This document shows positions 24,470-36,710 of a stretch of 64,000 nt of DNA, piece by piece. Positions within the stretch are counted from its first letter, which is position 1. Each line of letters starts with the position of its first letter. The stretch is taken from positions 19,306,504 to 19,370,503 of the forward strand of contig JAVHZZ010000003.1 in the NCBI GenBank assembly GCA_036250195.1, written 5' to 3'. The notes under the pieces are model-generated. The model saw nothing but the letters and a program-made list of their open reading frames with translations. It did no database searches and was not told where the DNA came from. A program made the translations under genes and the position numbers. The DNA comes from Mixophyes australis. Lineage: Eukaryota; Chordata; Amphibia; Anura; Limnodynastidae.

Positions 24470-25770
24470 AAGAGGCCTGGATGGTGCAGAAGCCTGGTTG
24501 GTGTTTAGACCTCTGTGGGGCAGAAGCCTGGTTGGTGTACAGACCTGGGTGGTGCAAAGGCCTGGGTGACGTACAGGTCTGGTGGTGCAGAGACCTGGGT
24601 GATGTACAGGTCTGGTGGTGCAGAGGACTGGTTGATGTACAGACCTGGGTGGTGCAGAGGCCTGAGTGATGTACAGTCCTGTGTGGTGCAGAAGCCTGGT
24701 TGGTGTACAGACCTGTGTGGTGCAGAAGCCTGGTTGGTGTACAGACCTATTTGGGGCAGAAGCCTGGTTGAAGTACAGACCTAGGTGGTGTAGAGGCCTG
24801 GGCGATGTAAAGGTCTGGTGGTTCAGAGGCCTGGGTGATGTACAGACCTGGTGGTGCAGAGGCCTGGGTGATGTACAGGTCTGGTGGTACAGAGGCCTGG
24901 GTGATGTACAGGTCTGGTGGTGCAGAGGCCTGGGTGATGTACAGACCTGGGTGGTGTAGAGGCCTGGGTGATGTACAGGTCTGGTGGTGCAGAGTACTGG
25001 GTGATATACAGGTCTGGTGGTGCAGAGGCCTGGGTGATGTACAGACCTGGGTGGTGCAGGTGCCTGGGTGATGTACAGGTCTGGTGGTACAGAGGCCTGG
25101 GTGATGTACAGGTCTGGTGGTGCAGAGGCCTGGGTGGTGTACAGGTCTGGTAGTACAGAGGCCTGGGTGATGCACAGGTCTGGTGGTACAGAGGCCTGGG
25201 TGATGTACAGGTCTGGTGGTGCAGAGGCCTGGGTCGTGTACAGGTCTGGTGGTACAGAGGCCTGGGTGATGTACAGGTCTGGTGGTGCAGAGGCCTGGGT
25301 GGTGTACAGGTCTGGTAGTACAGAGGCCTGGGTGATGTACAGGTCTGGTGGTGCAGAGGCCTGGGTGGTGTACAGGTCTGGTGGTACAGAGGCCTGGGTG
25401 ATGTACAGGTCTGGTGGTACAGAGGCCTGGGTGGTGTACAGGTCTGGTGGTACAGAGGCCTGGGTGATGTACAGGTCTGGTGGTGCAGAGGCCTGGGTGG
25501 TGTACAGGTCTGGTAGTACAGAGGCCTGGGTGATGCACAGGTCTGGTGGTACAGAGGCCTGGGTGATGTACAGGTCTGGTGGTGCAGAGGCCTGGGTGGT
25601 GTACAGGTCTGGTGGTACAGAGGCCTGGGTGATGTACAGGTCTGGTGGTACAGAGGCCTGGGTGATGTACAGGTCTGGTGGTGCAGAGGCCTGGGTGATG
25701 TACAGGTCTGGTGGTACAGAGGCCTGGGTGATGTACAGGTCTGGTGGTGCAGAGGCCTGGGTGGTACATA
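24470..25770. repeat. 33-bp minisatellite (about 39 copies)
   Basis: The unit is CCTGGGTGATGTACAGGTCT followed by GGTGGTGCAGAGG, with alternation of GGTGCAGAGG and GGTACAGAGG. Longer blocks repeat (for example 25140-25330 resembles 25500-25690). Thirty-three is a multiple of three, so open frames of 255 codons (+) and 440 codons (-) arise, with an 11-residue repeat such as VMYRSGGAEAW. They are judged artefacts of the array. Confidence 0.95.
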
Positions 25771-27228
25771 GTTTCACAACAGGTCTGAGATTTGAAGATT
25801 CATATCAGCAAAGGAAGGAGCCTTGGACTGGTTAACCACCAAAGTGAAGCAAGGGAGGTTCCTACCATCAGATCCCCACCATCAATCACACAATAATAGA
25901 CATGACAACAAGCAGTGGAGAGAAAATGATTACAGCGTTTTAATTAAATCACTGATTTTCACCAATTTAAGAGGAGAGGTTATCGGGAGAACCATTATCC
26001 ACTATATTGGCTAATCCACACCTTAACAGTGGCCAGCAACTGACCACCTTACATTTCCTATCCTAGTGATAAACCAAACTGGGGACTAGTAACCCACACC
26101 GTGGGCCAGGTCTGCCATCTAACTAATCCTGGGGGTTCTCCCGAAACTCAAAATATCAGCAATTTACAGAATATGATAGACAACATGACAATAAAAAAAT
26201 ACAGCCCTACCCCTTCCCCTCAGCTAACCTAGCTAAGGGTGGGCTGGGCAGGATTGCTTCACTAGTGAACTTTCAGGAAAGAGGAGGTGAGCACATATCG
26301 CATGTGCTGCTCACCTCCTCGACGAAAGGATGGCTGCTGAGGTCAAGGTCCTTCCATCTGACTTCTCCGGAGGCTTCGAGATCGGATCTTGGGGCTTCTA
26401 CATCAGATTTGTAGAAAGGCAACATAAGTCTGACCCCAGGGTGGAAGCATTACATGAGCAGCAGGCTCTTTAATTACTGGTCAAATGAATGTATTTACTT
26501 TATACGGGGACCGTGGTAGAGGTTGAAGATAATCAGCTTTGTGGCAATGGTGGAAGGGGGAATTCATGGGGGGTATTAGTAAAATACCAATGTAGGTAAA
26601 CAAAGGCTGCTCTGTGGATAGGGCATATGTCTCCTGAGTGGATATTTCCAGGGTCTACACCCAGAAAGCGAGGGTCATGTATGAATGCTACATATTATCC
26701 CACTAATTCAACATTCCAAGTTGTTAGTACTCTACACTGTAACCTGGTCTTGGAAAAATAGCCCTACATGGTGCCTTGCAGGGAAACCCTCAGTGGGATC
26801 CACTGGCCAGGCTGTCCCAGATTTCCAATGTTCCTGGGAATAGAAGAATATTATTGATCACCTCTCAGCCAGTGTCAGTGTCAGGGGGGACTTAGACTTT
26901 TGTCACACTTCAATGGAAATCACAGCTATGGAGCCCGGTTTGTGATGTAAGCATAACGTGTTTATTGAGCAGGTTTTAATCAGAAAATACAGAAAACAGT
27001 GCAAATCGAATATTGCTAATACTGCACAGGGATTTCTAAGTAAGGCTGAATACTGTTAGCAAAGGAATACAGTGGATGCAGGTAGAATGGCTGGGTGGAA
27101 AGAAATCCAGTGTAGTCATGTCAGCAGCAGCATGTGAAAGTCCCAGAGCACAGGAGAAGCAGGAGAACACAACAATAAGGAATAGCAACAAAACAACAAT
27201 GCCCGGCACAGGTAATTGAGAGAGGCAG
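25771..27228. other. Intronic, no gene seen
   Basis: Unique-looking or anciently repetitive sequence to the left of the solo LTR. No domain, RNA or delimited element was recognised. It may be an older LTR element into which the solo LTR inserted. Confidence 0.4.
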
Positions 27229-27579
27229 TGTCACTCACCGGACAGTGAGTGCCTCTTCCCGGACATTTAGGAACCGTGGCCGTCCACCATCCTGAGGGTC
27301 TGCGCATGCGCAGCCCTTTTCTATACTTCAGTGTATATCCCTTTAACTCAATTGGCAGATCAGGCAACACTCCCTATATTAAGCACCTGTGGTCAACACC
27401 ACGTTGCCTGATCTTGGAGTCTCATTCCCCATGAGTCTCTGAAGGTGTTCCTGTATTCCTCGTGTATTCAGCGCTGCTGATTCCTGTGGTTTCCAAACCA
27501 CTTCTACCTCTGTGGTTTCCAAACCACTTCTACTACTGTGGTTCCCATACCACTTCTACCATCAACTGTATCATCGTGA

Positions 27580-28000
27580 CTGTTTGCTGATTCCTATCCG
27601 CTGCCTCCGTGCACTACAGTCTTCTAAACCACTTCAACGCTATTGTATATCATTGTGACTGTTTGCTGATTCCTATCCGCTGCCTCCGTGCACTACAGTC
27701 TTCTAAACCACTTCAACGTTATTGTATATCAATGTGACTGTTTGCTCATTGCTATCCGCTGCCTCCGTGCACTCCAGCTTTTACTTCACTCACCTGCTCC
27801 TCATCAAGTCTGTTTGCTGATTCCTATCCGCTGCCTCCGTGCACTACAGTCTCCTGCTTGCAACTCGCCTGTGTTCATCATCGTGACTGCTAGCTGATTC
27901 CTATCCGCTGCCTCCGTGCACTACAGTCTCCTGCTTGCAACTCGCCTGTGTTCATCATCGTGACTGTTAGCTGATTCCTATCCGCTGCCCTGTGCACTGC
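27580..28000. repeat. 72-79-bp tandem repeat within the solo LTR
   Basis: Six copies centre on GCTGATTCCTATCCGCTGCC (starts 27586, 27665, 27744, 27816, 27893, 27970). Spacing is 79, 79, 72, 77 and 77 bp. Confidence 0.9.
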
Positions 28001-28657
28001 AGACTCATCTCAGCTCTTCTGTGTTTTCCTCGAGACTGCCGCTTTCATTGCCATCTGCTACACTTCGTGATCAACAGCTCCTGGTCTGCGCTGCACTCCT
28101 GTGTCCCATCGCTGTTGGTACCTTTGGTTGCTACTGGTTACCTCCGTGTGCCGCTGAGTCCTGCTGCTGTGGTCAGCGCTATCGTCCATCTCCTGCTGAT
28201 CCGCTCTCCACGCCTTCACGTGTTCCACTGGTCTCTACCCTCCTGTCAGCATTGGATTTGTATCTCATCTACTACCCTCTGCTGGATCATCTCCATTCTC
28301 CTGGGTCCCCTATGAGTCCAGTTCCACGTGTTGCTGATTCCTGTGGATTCGTGTCCCTGTTGGTCTACTCACCTGTGCGCTGCACCTACTAGACCGCTGC
28401 CTCACCTATCCAGGGACTTCCCATCCAGTCGGCCTCCTGCCGCTCAGGTACCGCTGCATTCCTATCTGACTGCCTACTTCTGAACCACGGTATGCATACT
28501 TCTCATTGACTGTGCTGTGTATTGCATATCTTGCTGGACTGTGTTTGGTTCTCTCTGGAGTCTGCTATCCGCTGAGTCTATTGCTATCATTGACTGTGTT
28601 ATCATTGTGCTGGACTACTTCAAGAGACTTTCTAGATTGCAGACCTGCTCAGTCATT

Positions 28658-28676
28658 TATATATATATATATATAT
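28658..28676. repeat. Short (TA)n tract in the solo LTR
   Basis: About nine TA units. Confidence 0.85.
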
Positions 28677-29238
28677 TGTGCATATTACTGTGGATCGTGT
28701 ATAAGGTGCCTGTGTATATCCTGTGTTGCAGTCTCTCCCCGTGCACCTCCTCACATATATATTCAGTGGTACAACTTGCTGATGTCAGACCACTGATCCC
28801 TGTTTCCGGTATCACCTGTTCCATTATCCTCTCACATAGCAGTGGTACAACTTGCTACCGCAGACCACTGACTACCCGGATACCTCCACTTGGATTCCAT
28901 TCCTTCACTCAGACAGCGGTACAACTTGCTATCTGCAGACCGCTGACTCTCATCACCTCCCTGTTTCTGTTGGACATTCCTCCTCACTATAGCAGTGGTA
29001 CAACTTGCTATCGCAGACCACTGACTACCTCCACGTGCCCTTGTCCATACAGTTCCTTGTGTATTATTACCTCCTTATTACCAGTGTTGCTAGTCATAGA
29101 CTTTCCTGAGCATCTCATCAGCCATCATTTCATGTTCCGTGATCACCCAGCTACCAGAGTACCCTATTACCATCTACATTGCTCTGGTAAGCCTACCATC
29201 TGGTGATCCCTGGGTAAAGACTCCTAGTGCCCGTGACA

Positions 29239-30769
29239 GGCAGGTATACACAGGGAGATAATTGGTGCAACAGGTTAACCCTTGGTAATGATAAGAAAAG
29301 GCACAATAGCAGCACCTCTGGTGAATAGAGGTACTGGCAGATAAACGTTAATATAGTCCAAAATTCTTGGAGGCAGGAGTTGCCAATACAAAGCAGCAAG
29401 AAATGCAGTTCCTGACAACTTTATTTTTAGGAAGGGGGGCGGATTTAGCATAGCGATGCCCCTCCTTCATTCGGATTCCTGGTCTCGGTTGGCCACACCC
29501 CTCATTTGTTGTGAATGGCATCTTGGCCACAATTTAAAGGTATGCTTGTGCTGCTAGGGGGGCGATTGCCGCGACTGCAGCCCCCCCTGGATCCGCCACT
29601 GGTTAGTGTGTGGTAGGCATTTAAAACTAACGCTGTCACGCCACGTCTCTACGCTATTGTGGGGCGTCAGTAAACCCGCTGGTATGTCTGACATATGTCT
29701 GGCGCAAGTGCTACTCTTCTTGCCCTGAACGCCTCTTGAGATGCATCGGACTGAACATCTACATGTAACTACGCCACCTTTTTTTTATATATGGCTAAAA
29801 TACTAATTTTATTGAGGTAACAAAAAAAAATGTAGTCATTGTCTTCACTGACCATGTTATAACACAATCGCCCTGACTCAAAGTTGGATTCAATTTATAA
29901 CGTGTAAAAAATATTCCAACTTGAATTCACCTACCACCTCCATCTTCAACTTTAAACTCTTAAACCCTCTTCAAATATTTTCTTAAGCAGCAATCAAACT
30001 TGAAGTATAATGATGCCTACAGAGCAGGAGGGAACGCTGCGCAGGTTAATATTATTCAGTATACAAGGCTTATGTGTCATATAAGACACCATGTGCAGGC
30101 GATGAAAAATTCAATTAACCATGAAAAAATCCATCCAGCGAATCCCCCGGGGGTTCCCTCTAACCGGCCGATATGACAGCTGCCAGATTGGTGGCACAAA
30201 CGCTAAATCTAACTGTTCATTAAACTTTAACACTCTAATGAGCCCCGTCTGGGTTTGTGTGTGGGGGTTCCTGGGTTCTGACAGATATTTCTTCTGATTA
30301 TCACTTCTGACTTTCAAATGGGTTTTTATTTCGAGTGTGATTAATACTTCTGGGAATTCTTCCTTCTTATTACAAGAGACAGTCTTTAAAGTGTGACGGC
30401 GTAAGACGCAGGATGTGACCGGTCTCCGGGGGGACAGTCAGATGCCCTTTAGCGGCAGATTGTCCTTTATCCTGTCATATTTCATCATCCGTTTGCTCAT
30501 TTGCAGCAGAGCGTTTACACGAATCGTCCAATAAATGTGTTCAATAAAGATCTGCTTCTGCTTTACATTAGTACTGACAATTTACAGATTGTTTACTAAC
30601 CTATATATAGCACTATATTGTCGTCTTCCAGCTCTCCACATTTATTACTTACATACGCTGTAGGACAATTCCAACCTTAAAAAGGCAAAAAGGCATGTAG
30701 GTACAGAGGAATCATTTTCAGAACTGTATAAAACATCAAGTCCCACCCTAAACACATAGGGGCTGAGAG
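29239..30769. other. Intronic, no gene; fragments of dispersed elements
   Basis: No exon is seen. Sequence at 29550-29602 ending GGATCCGCCACTG resembles a hAT-type terminus without a detectable partner. Confidence 0.4.
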
Positions 30770-31200
30770 CTTAATTCATCAAGGTACATAAACGTCGGTT
30801 TTGTGAGTATCATCCGCAAAATCGCTCTGCACGTGCCCAGAACCGGTTCATACGCCACCGAGCGCAGCAACGTTCAATTCATCTTTGAGCGCAAAGGACA
30901 CTTACTACAATCTAGGGTTTCTGGGAGGGGAATGGGCGTTTGCCCATAATTAATGTACAATAAGGGCGTATCAGTCATGAGCGCACGCAGCAGCGTCCGA
31001 TTCAAGCTTTGGGCATCTCTCAAGTATTTGTTTTTCAGCCATATCTCTCGCTCCAGGTTCAGGGCTAGACTAATTGCCGATCACTAATGAAGACGGCTGT
31101 GTATGCATGGTAGAACATGTGTATCAGTAACAACTGTTAAAATGTATTAAATGTACAGTGGACATAAATAACATAAAAAAATATCCTAATACATATATTA
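30770..31200 (-). repeat. Dispersed DNA element, third copy
   Basis: Contains GAGCGCACGCAGCAGC, TCCGATTCAAGC and TTTGGGCATCTCTCAAG, reverse-complementary to 18595-18650. Same family as 7822-8110 and 18113-18680. Confidence 0.6.
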
Positions 31201-31270
31201 CATGGGGAAAAAGTTAAATTTTTTTCTTTTTTATCATTATTGCTTTTATTATTACCAGGTGACATTATTA

Positions 31271-31274
<4 letters not shown>

Positions 31275-31302
<28 letters not shown>
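31275..31302. repeat. (TA)n tract beside SINE copy A
   Basis: A TA dinucleotide run directly precedes the ATC-repeat tail of the SINE. Confidence 0.9.
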
Positions 31303-31664
31303 CATCATCATCACCATTTATTTATATAGCACCACTGATTCCGCAACGCTGTACAGAGAACTCATTCACATCAGTCCCTGCCCCATTGAAGCTTACAGTC
31401 TAAATTCCCTAACATACACACACACACAGACAGACAGACAGAGAGAGAGAGAGAGAGAGACACTAGGGTCAATTTTGATAGCAGCCAATTAACCTACCAG
31501 TATGTTTTTGGAGTGTGGGAGGAAACCAGAGCACCCAGAGGAAACCCACGCAAACACAGGGAGAACATGCAAACTCCACACAGATAAGGCCATGGTTGGG
31601 AATTGAACTCATGACCCCAGTGCTGTAAGGCAGAAGTGCTAACCACTAAGCCACCGTGCTGCCC
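31303..31664 (-). mobile_element. tRNA-headed SINE, copy A
   Basis: Read on the minus strand, the head GGTGGCTTAGTGGTTAGCAC carries a pol III A-box (TGGCTTAGTGG). About 30 bp further is a B-box-like GAGTTCAATTC. The body contains GTGTGGAGTTTGCATGTTCT and the 3' part AGCGTTGCGGAATCAGTGG, followed by a GATGATGAT tail. This is the most complete of four copies in the window, enlarged by an internal CA/GA microsatellite (31413-31461). A run of weak frames through it encodes no real protein. Confidence 0.85.
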
Positions 31665-31705
31665 CAGCACGTATATCAATGACGACTGTTCTGCAATGCG
31701 ACTTG

Positions 31706-31706
<1 letters not shown>

Positions 31707-31745
<39 letters not shown>
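31707..31745. repeat. (TA)n microsatellite
   Basis: TA/TG tract of about 38 bases just beyond SINE copy A. Confidence 0.9.
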
Positions 31746-31747
<2 letters not shown>

Positions 31748-32297
31748 CTTTAAGTTCTTCTGAGATTTGTATACCACATAGGTTCTGGACGTATCCTGCA
31801 GTATTCTGTGTAGTACAGCAGAACGGACCTAGACTCCTGTCATCATCACACGTATCTTTACACCTGTTCCTTGTTGAGTTCAGGCATCCGTATGCCCAAA
31901 TTACGTGCATTGCGCTCAGTATGCGTCCCTTGATGAACCAAGCCCTGAGTGAGTACCGCTGCACCCCCAGAAGGCCGCCTAGTGCTGTAAAGCGTGAGGC
32001 TCTCCATTAGATATCTCCCTTTCCCCAACATTCCCACTCACGGGACAAACATGTCCCAGGAGAGCTGAAACGAGCCCTAAAATCAGCCGACATCGTTGGG
32101 AGGTATAATATAGGATGACTGACACCTCCTGAGCACCCATAACAAGACAGTCCTTTTAGGGGGGAAGGGTGACAGGCTCTGCAGCTACTCGCTAACATGG
32201 GACCTTCTCACCCCCTCATTAAAATATCTTGACTCGCAAACAAAATCTGCCGTGCGCCATCCACATGTGCTGCCATCTTGGTGCACAGATACCTGCC

Positions 32298-33329
32298 TGT
32301 GACAGGATGGACCACCTATGCCACCCTGTCTGTTGTTGCTGGGAACCGGCTGGGCTTACTTTGCCACCATTCCCTTTCGTTATCCCAAATGCACCCTCTT
32401 GCTGCAGTAGGAGGGGCCTGATGCTACCACTGAGCTCCTTCTATGGCCCTCAGAACCACGCTCCTTCTGGGTAACTGACGCTGCTAGCGTGTCACGTTGC
32501 TGGTGTACCCGAGCTGGTAACTCCGGACCTCTTACTATGGATCCGGGATGCTGTGAATGGATCCCCCTGGCCTATCACACTAACCAGGGCTGCTGGGTAG
32601 CAGAAAGAGCGGTGGTACTGGAAAGCTTTGGTCCAAACCTCAGAGACATCCGGAGAACGGATTAGATTTTTGATCTAATCTACAGATCACAGGAATACAG
32701 CAATATTGAAGATGTTTTCAAGCAGGTCTTGAAGCAAGATGTCTATTTGCTCTCACACACTGGTTGAAGGTACCAGGGTGATCAGGTCAGATGAAAGTCA
32801 GAAGAACAAGTTTCAAATAGAATACAGTTCAGAAATAGTCTATTTTTAGAACCAGGAAGTACTCTGCTTCCCAAAACATAGATTTACATGCATTACAAGG
32901 CTAACAAAATGTACACTTATCTATGAAATTCCCTCTGGGCAAAAGGCCACACAGTAACGACCCCCTGCTGGGCCTTTGGCCAGGGCAGGCATGAGACTTC
33001 ATCATATGCCTAAGTGGCGGTTTCCACTAGCAATTTAAAAATCCAAAACAATGACACTTCCATAGAAACACATCCCAATACAAAAAAAAGACTTTGCAAA
33101 CAAAGGCCTATTGTATCAGATATATGCATCAGAAATAAGGCATATCCTTTAGTAAGGTTAAAACAGGAAAAACGAGTTTCTACCCTGTTCTCAGAAATAA
33201 CGATTTCCTATCTCAAAATATATACAATATTAAAAATAAGTGCATTGGCAATTTATATAAATCAGCGCCCTGCGCTATTTCCCTTAAATAAATTGATACC
33301 ATAAGTTATTTATCAGTGATCCAGTAACA
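32298..33329 (-). mobile_element. Ty3/gypsy-like LTR with adjacent polypurine tract
   Basis: On the minus strand the segment starts TGTTACTGGATCACTG and ends CATCCTGTCACA, a TG...CA LTR of 1,032 bp. Immediately upstream on that strand (33330-33346) is the purine-rich AAGGGGGGGAAGGAG, as expected for the polypurine tract before a 3' LTR. An RNase H fragment in the same orientation lies about 70 bp further. The integrase region that should lie between is missing and no 5' LTR is seen, so the copy is internally deleted and dead. Confidence 0.65.
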
Positions 33330-33399
33330 CTCCTTCCCCCCCTTGCCCATGCGGCTATCAGAGTGTCATGTCCAAACGATTTGGCTCCCGGTCCGCCGT

Positions 33400-33740
33400 C
33401 TTCCAGGGTTACCAGATGTGACCCGGAGGTTCCGGCACTTCCTGCCGGGACAGTCCATCCGCATTGCTGTGAGCCTTTCCCTGCTTGTGAATTATGTCAA
33501 AGTCATAAATTTGAAGTCCAAGGCTCCAGCGCAACAATTAGAAATTTTCCCGGAGGTGTTTTGCAGCCACTTTAAAGGATTATGATCAGTCACCACAGTA
33601 AAATGTCGTCCATACAAATAAGGTTGTAGTTTTTTCACTGCCCACACAATGGCCAAACATTCCTTCTCAATTGTGGCATACCCCACCTTCCAGTTTAGCA
33701 GTTTTCTGCTCAAATAGGCCACAGGGTGCTCCAGTCACAC
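33400..33740 (-). pseudogene. Ty3/gypsy polyprotein remnant: RNase H domain
   Basis: The minus strand encodes a fragment typical of the RNase H domain after the reverse transcriptase of Ty3/gypsy retrotransposons. It shows VAYLSRKL, then TIEKECLAIVWA, and TDHNPLKWL with the catalytic-type aspartate. Near 33540 the reading frame shifts: the continuation, with the family-typical NADGLSR, lies in another frame and stops near 33405. The reverse transcriptase core, protease, gag and integrase are absent. It is a decayed genomic copy, not a working gene. Confidence 0.8.
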
Positions 33741-33779
33741 TGCCCTACCAATAAAAAACAGGAGCATTGCGCAGAAAAA

Positions 33780-34495
33780 GGCACGTGACATCACAACATT
33801 GATCATGACATCACAACGTGACATAACAACATGGCATATATGCCGCAGGGGTGTAGCTTTGAATAAGGGTGGGGGTCTTTGCCTATCCCCGGACGTCTGC
33901 ATTTGAGATTGAAGAGTTTGCCGTGATGGCTGCCGCCTTGCTTGTTAAGAAATGGCCCTTATCGTATCAACTGTATCAATGCGTCCCTCCATCAAACACA
34001 AGGTTGGAGAGACAGACATATATACGATAAAGGCTTTACTCTCTCGCTCTCTCTGTATCATTTTATCATCCCGAAGAAAGACTACGGGACATTAACTCCC
34101 TGGTCCGTGACGTACATGATCTATAACAGAGTCTATTTATCACACACTCTCTCCGGATGCCAGGCAGTGTAGATGGAAAGCTATTCCCTTCTTTATTATC
34201 TGGGGCTATTTATCAATTTGATTTTCCAGGAAAGCAGAGCTGTGAGGGGTTAGTTTAGTTTTAAAGATTTCTCCAATACTTTCTTAAAGCGCCAGAATAC
34301 TGATAAAATGTTACTATTTAAGTCATTGATAACTTAGCTCTCACATAAATGAGCTGGCAGCTAACTAATTAGACAGAGCGCATATAGTGTGGGCATTATG
34401 TGATAAATAGCTTTTATCAGAAAAGAGTACAGTTAAACAAGCAGGTTATTCCCATACCATTCCTCCCTACTGGACCAATTATCCTGATTCTATTG
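33780..34495. other. Intronic, no gene seen
   Basis: AT-rich sequence between the gypsy remnant and SINE copy B. No structure was recognised. Confidence 0.45.
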
Positions 34496-34814
34496 GATCA
34501 TCACCATTTATTTATATAGCGCCACTGATTCCGCAGCGCTGTACAGAGAACTCACATCAGTCCCTGCCCCATTGGAGCTTACAGTCTAAATTCCCTAATA
34601 CACAGAGAGAGAGTGGGTCTAGGGTAAAATTTGATAGAAGCCAATTAACCTACCAGTATGTTTTTGGAGTGTGGGAGGAAACCAGAGCACCTGGAGGAAA
34701 CCAAAGCAAACACAGGGAGAACATACAAACTCCACACAGATAAGGCCATGGTCGGGAATTGAACTCAAAACCCCAGTGCTGTGAGGCAGAAGTGCTAACC
34801 ACTAAGCCACCGTG
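34496..34814 (-). mobile_element. tRNA-headed SINE, copy B
   Basis: Same family and orientation as copy A: ATCATCACCATTTATTTATA on the left, then CCACTGATTCCGCAGCGCTG. The A-box region ends in CACTAAGCCACCGTG at the right. The extreme 5' end is slightly truncated. Confidence 0.85.
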
Positions 34815-36369
34815 TCTTGTCATCCTGCCAGTGGCATCAAGGTGTGTATATACATTTTTATCCCGCTGACATCAGCACTAGCCTACACAGGGGTCTATAT
34901 TAAACTGTGCGGTGACAATTATTATGCATCGCTGCTCTGGGACCCCCAGTGAAGTCCCCCTTCCAGCAAGGAGATGTTTTGCTGTTCACCAGCAGCTTAT
35001 AGCTGCACGTGAATGGAGGAAGTTATAGGCGCACAGACACTTCCATGGGTGAGAGGTACAGAAGAGAGGCTTCAGCTGGACCCCATTAAAAATGACAGGC
35101 ATCCTGAGATGGCGCTACCTTCCTGCGAATACCTAGGTAACGCTTGATAAATGACAGAACTTTTGTTAATGTTATGTCATTAATGACTATGGGCCTGATT
35201 CATTAAAGGAAACTTTTGAATAAGTAGTTTCCTGGACAAAACCATGTTGCAATGCAAGGGGTGCAAACAGGGCTGCCAACAGAAACTGTGGGGCCCAGTA
35301 CTAATTAATCTGGCAGGGCCACGCCTCCCCATACACGTGCCCCCCTCCCCATTCATGTGCCCCCCCCTCTTCGCCATACATGCACCCCCTATCCCCAATC
35401 ACAGTAAATGTCTCCCTCTCCCCTCCCCGCATTCACAGTGAACGTCCCCCTCACCCCCCCTCCACAGTTAATGTCCCCCTCCCCCCCCCTCCACAGTTAA
35501 TGTCTCCCTCCCCTCCTTCCCCAATCACAGTTAATGTCCCCCTCCTGCAAAAAAAACCTTCAAGCGTCACTGAGCAAGTACATCTATCTATCTCTATCTC
35601 TATATATCTATATCTATATCTATATCTGTATACATCTATATATCTATATCTAGGGGCCCCGGTGCACTGCTTTGCCCGGGGGCCCATAATGTTCTTAAGA
35701 TGGCCCTGAGTACAATGTGAAGTAGGACATACCTCCCAACTGTCCTTGCAGTCAGACCAAATCCTGACTAAGCGGGACAGTCACCCACCAAATTCAGGAC
35801 AGTTGGCAGACTGTCCTGCTCTCTCCTACCTGTCTTGTCATTGTCACCATTTGTGGCTGCTGGTGTCTTTAGATCAGTTGCTGCTTGTCTGGATCCTGGA
35901 ATGTTGGGGGCCCTATTTGGAAAAAAAAATGGGTACATGAAAGTTAGAAAACTCCAAACAGCATTGGTGTTAACTCAATATAGCACCCACGTTATAAAAT
36001 TAGGCCTCACTCCAGCCCCAACATTAAAATAATAGCATTCCCATTTAATAAATAAATCTATTTCCCTCCCTCCAAACAACCTCAGCAAGAAATTAAATAG
36101 CATTTATGTTTAATAAAAATAACCATTTCCCACAATGATCCCAGGCATTAAATAATTCATAATCACATTTAATAAATAGACCTCATTTTCCCCAAACAGC
36201 CCCACATTCACTTAATAGCACACATTATAGTCATATACTGTCCCCCAAACACATTATAGTCATATACTGTCCCCCCACACACATTATAGTCATATACTGT
36301 CCCCCACACACATTTTAGTCATATACTGTCCCCCACACACATTGGCCATTTTTATTTTCCCCCTCATAC

Positions 36370-36710
36370 AGCCATTGCCCCCCCTGCAGACATTTTCAAT
36401 CACCCCCTCTTCCCCCTGCAGACATTTTCAATCACCCCCTCTTCCCCCTGCAGACATTTTCACTCACCCCCCCTTCCCCTTGCAGACATTTTCACTCACC
36501 CCCCCTTCCCCCTGCAGACATTTTCACTCACCCTCCCTCCTTCCCCCTGCAGACATTTTCACTCACCCCCCCTCCTTCTCCCTACAGACATTTTCACTCA
36601 CCCCCCTCCTCCCCCCTGCAGACATTTTCACTCACCCCCCCTCCTTCCCCCTGCAGACATTTTCACTCACCCCCCCCCCCCCTTCAGACATTTTCAATCA
36701 CCTTCTCTTC
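36370..36710. repeat. 32-36-bp C-rich minisatellite
   Basis: About ten copies of CCCCTGCAGACATTTTCACT plus a C tract of varying length. Confidence 0.9.

Larger units (their letters stand above)
27229..29238. mobile_element. Solo LTR, 2,010 bp, with 5-bp TSD
   Basis: The segment starts TGTCACTCACCGG and ends GCCCGTGACA, so TGTCAC and GTGACA form terminal inverted repeats of TG...CA type. It is flanked by the direct 5-bp repeat GGCAG (27224-27228 and 29239-29243). This is the structure of a solo LTR left by recombination between the two LTRs of a Ty3/gypsy-like element. The LTR is unusually long because of internal tandem repeats: a 72-79-bp array at about 27580-28000, short CTGTGGTTTCCAAACCAC copies at 27485-27560, and repeated GGTACAACTTGCT/CAGACCACTGA blocks at 28770-29030. 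Frames in it (for example 28517-29206) are not genes. Confidence 0.85.

Noticed and set aside
20380..25770. CRISPR-like regular arrays (24-33 bp periods)
   Set aside because: Units are head to tail without unique spacers, in a vertebrate gene intron with no cas genes.
24455..25835. 440-codon (-) and 255-codon (+) frames
   Set aside because: They are translations of the 33-bp minisatellite with an 11-residue periodicity; no flanking coding sequence.
28021..29206. Frames of 123 and 229 codons
   Set aside because: Inside the solo LTR, which is non-coding; the frames cross its internal repeats.
31630..31664. tRNA-like sequence with A- and B-box
   Set aside because: It is the head of a SINE; no cloverleaf with anticodon arm and acceptor stem could be drawn.
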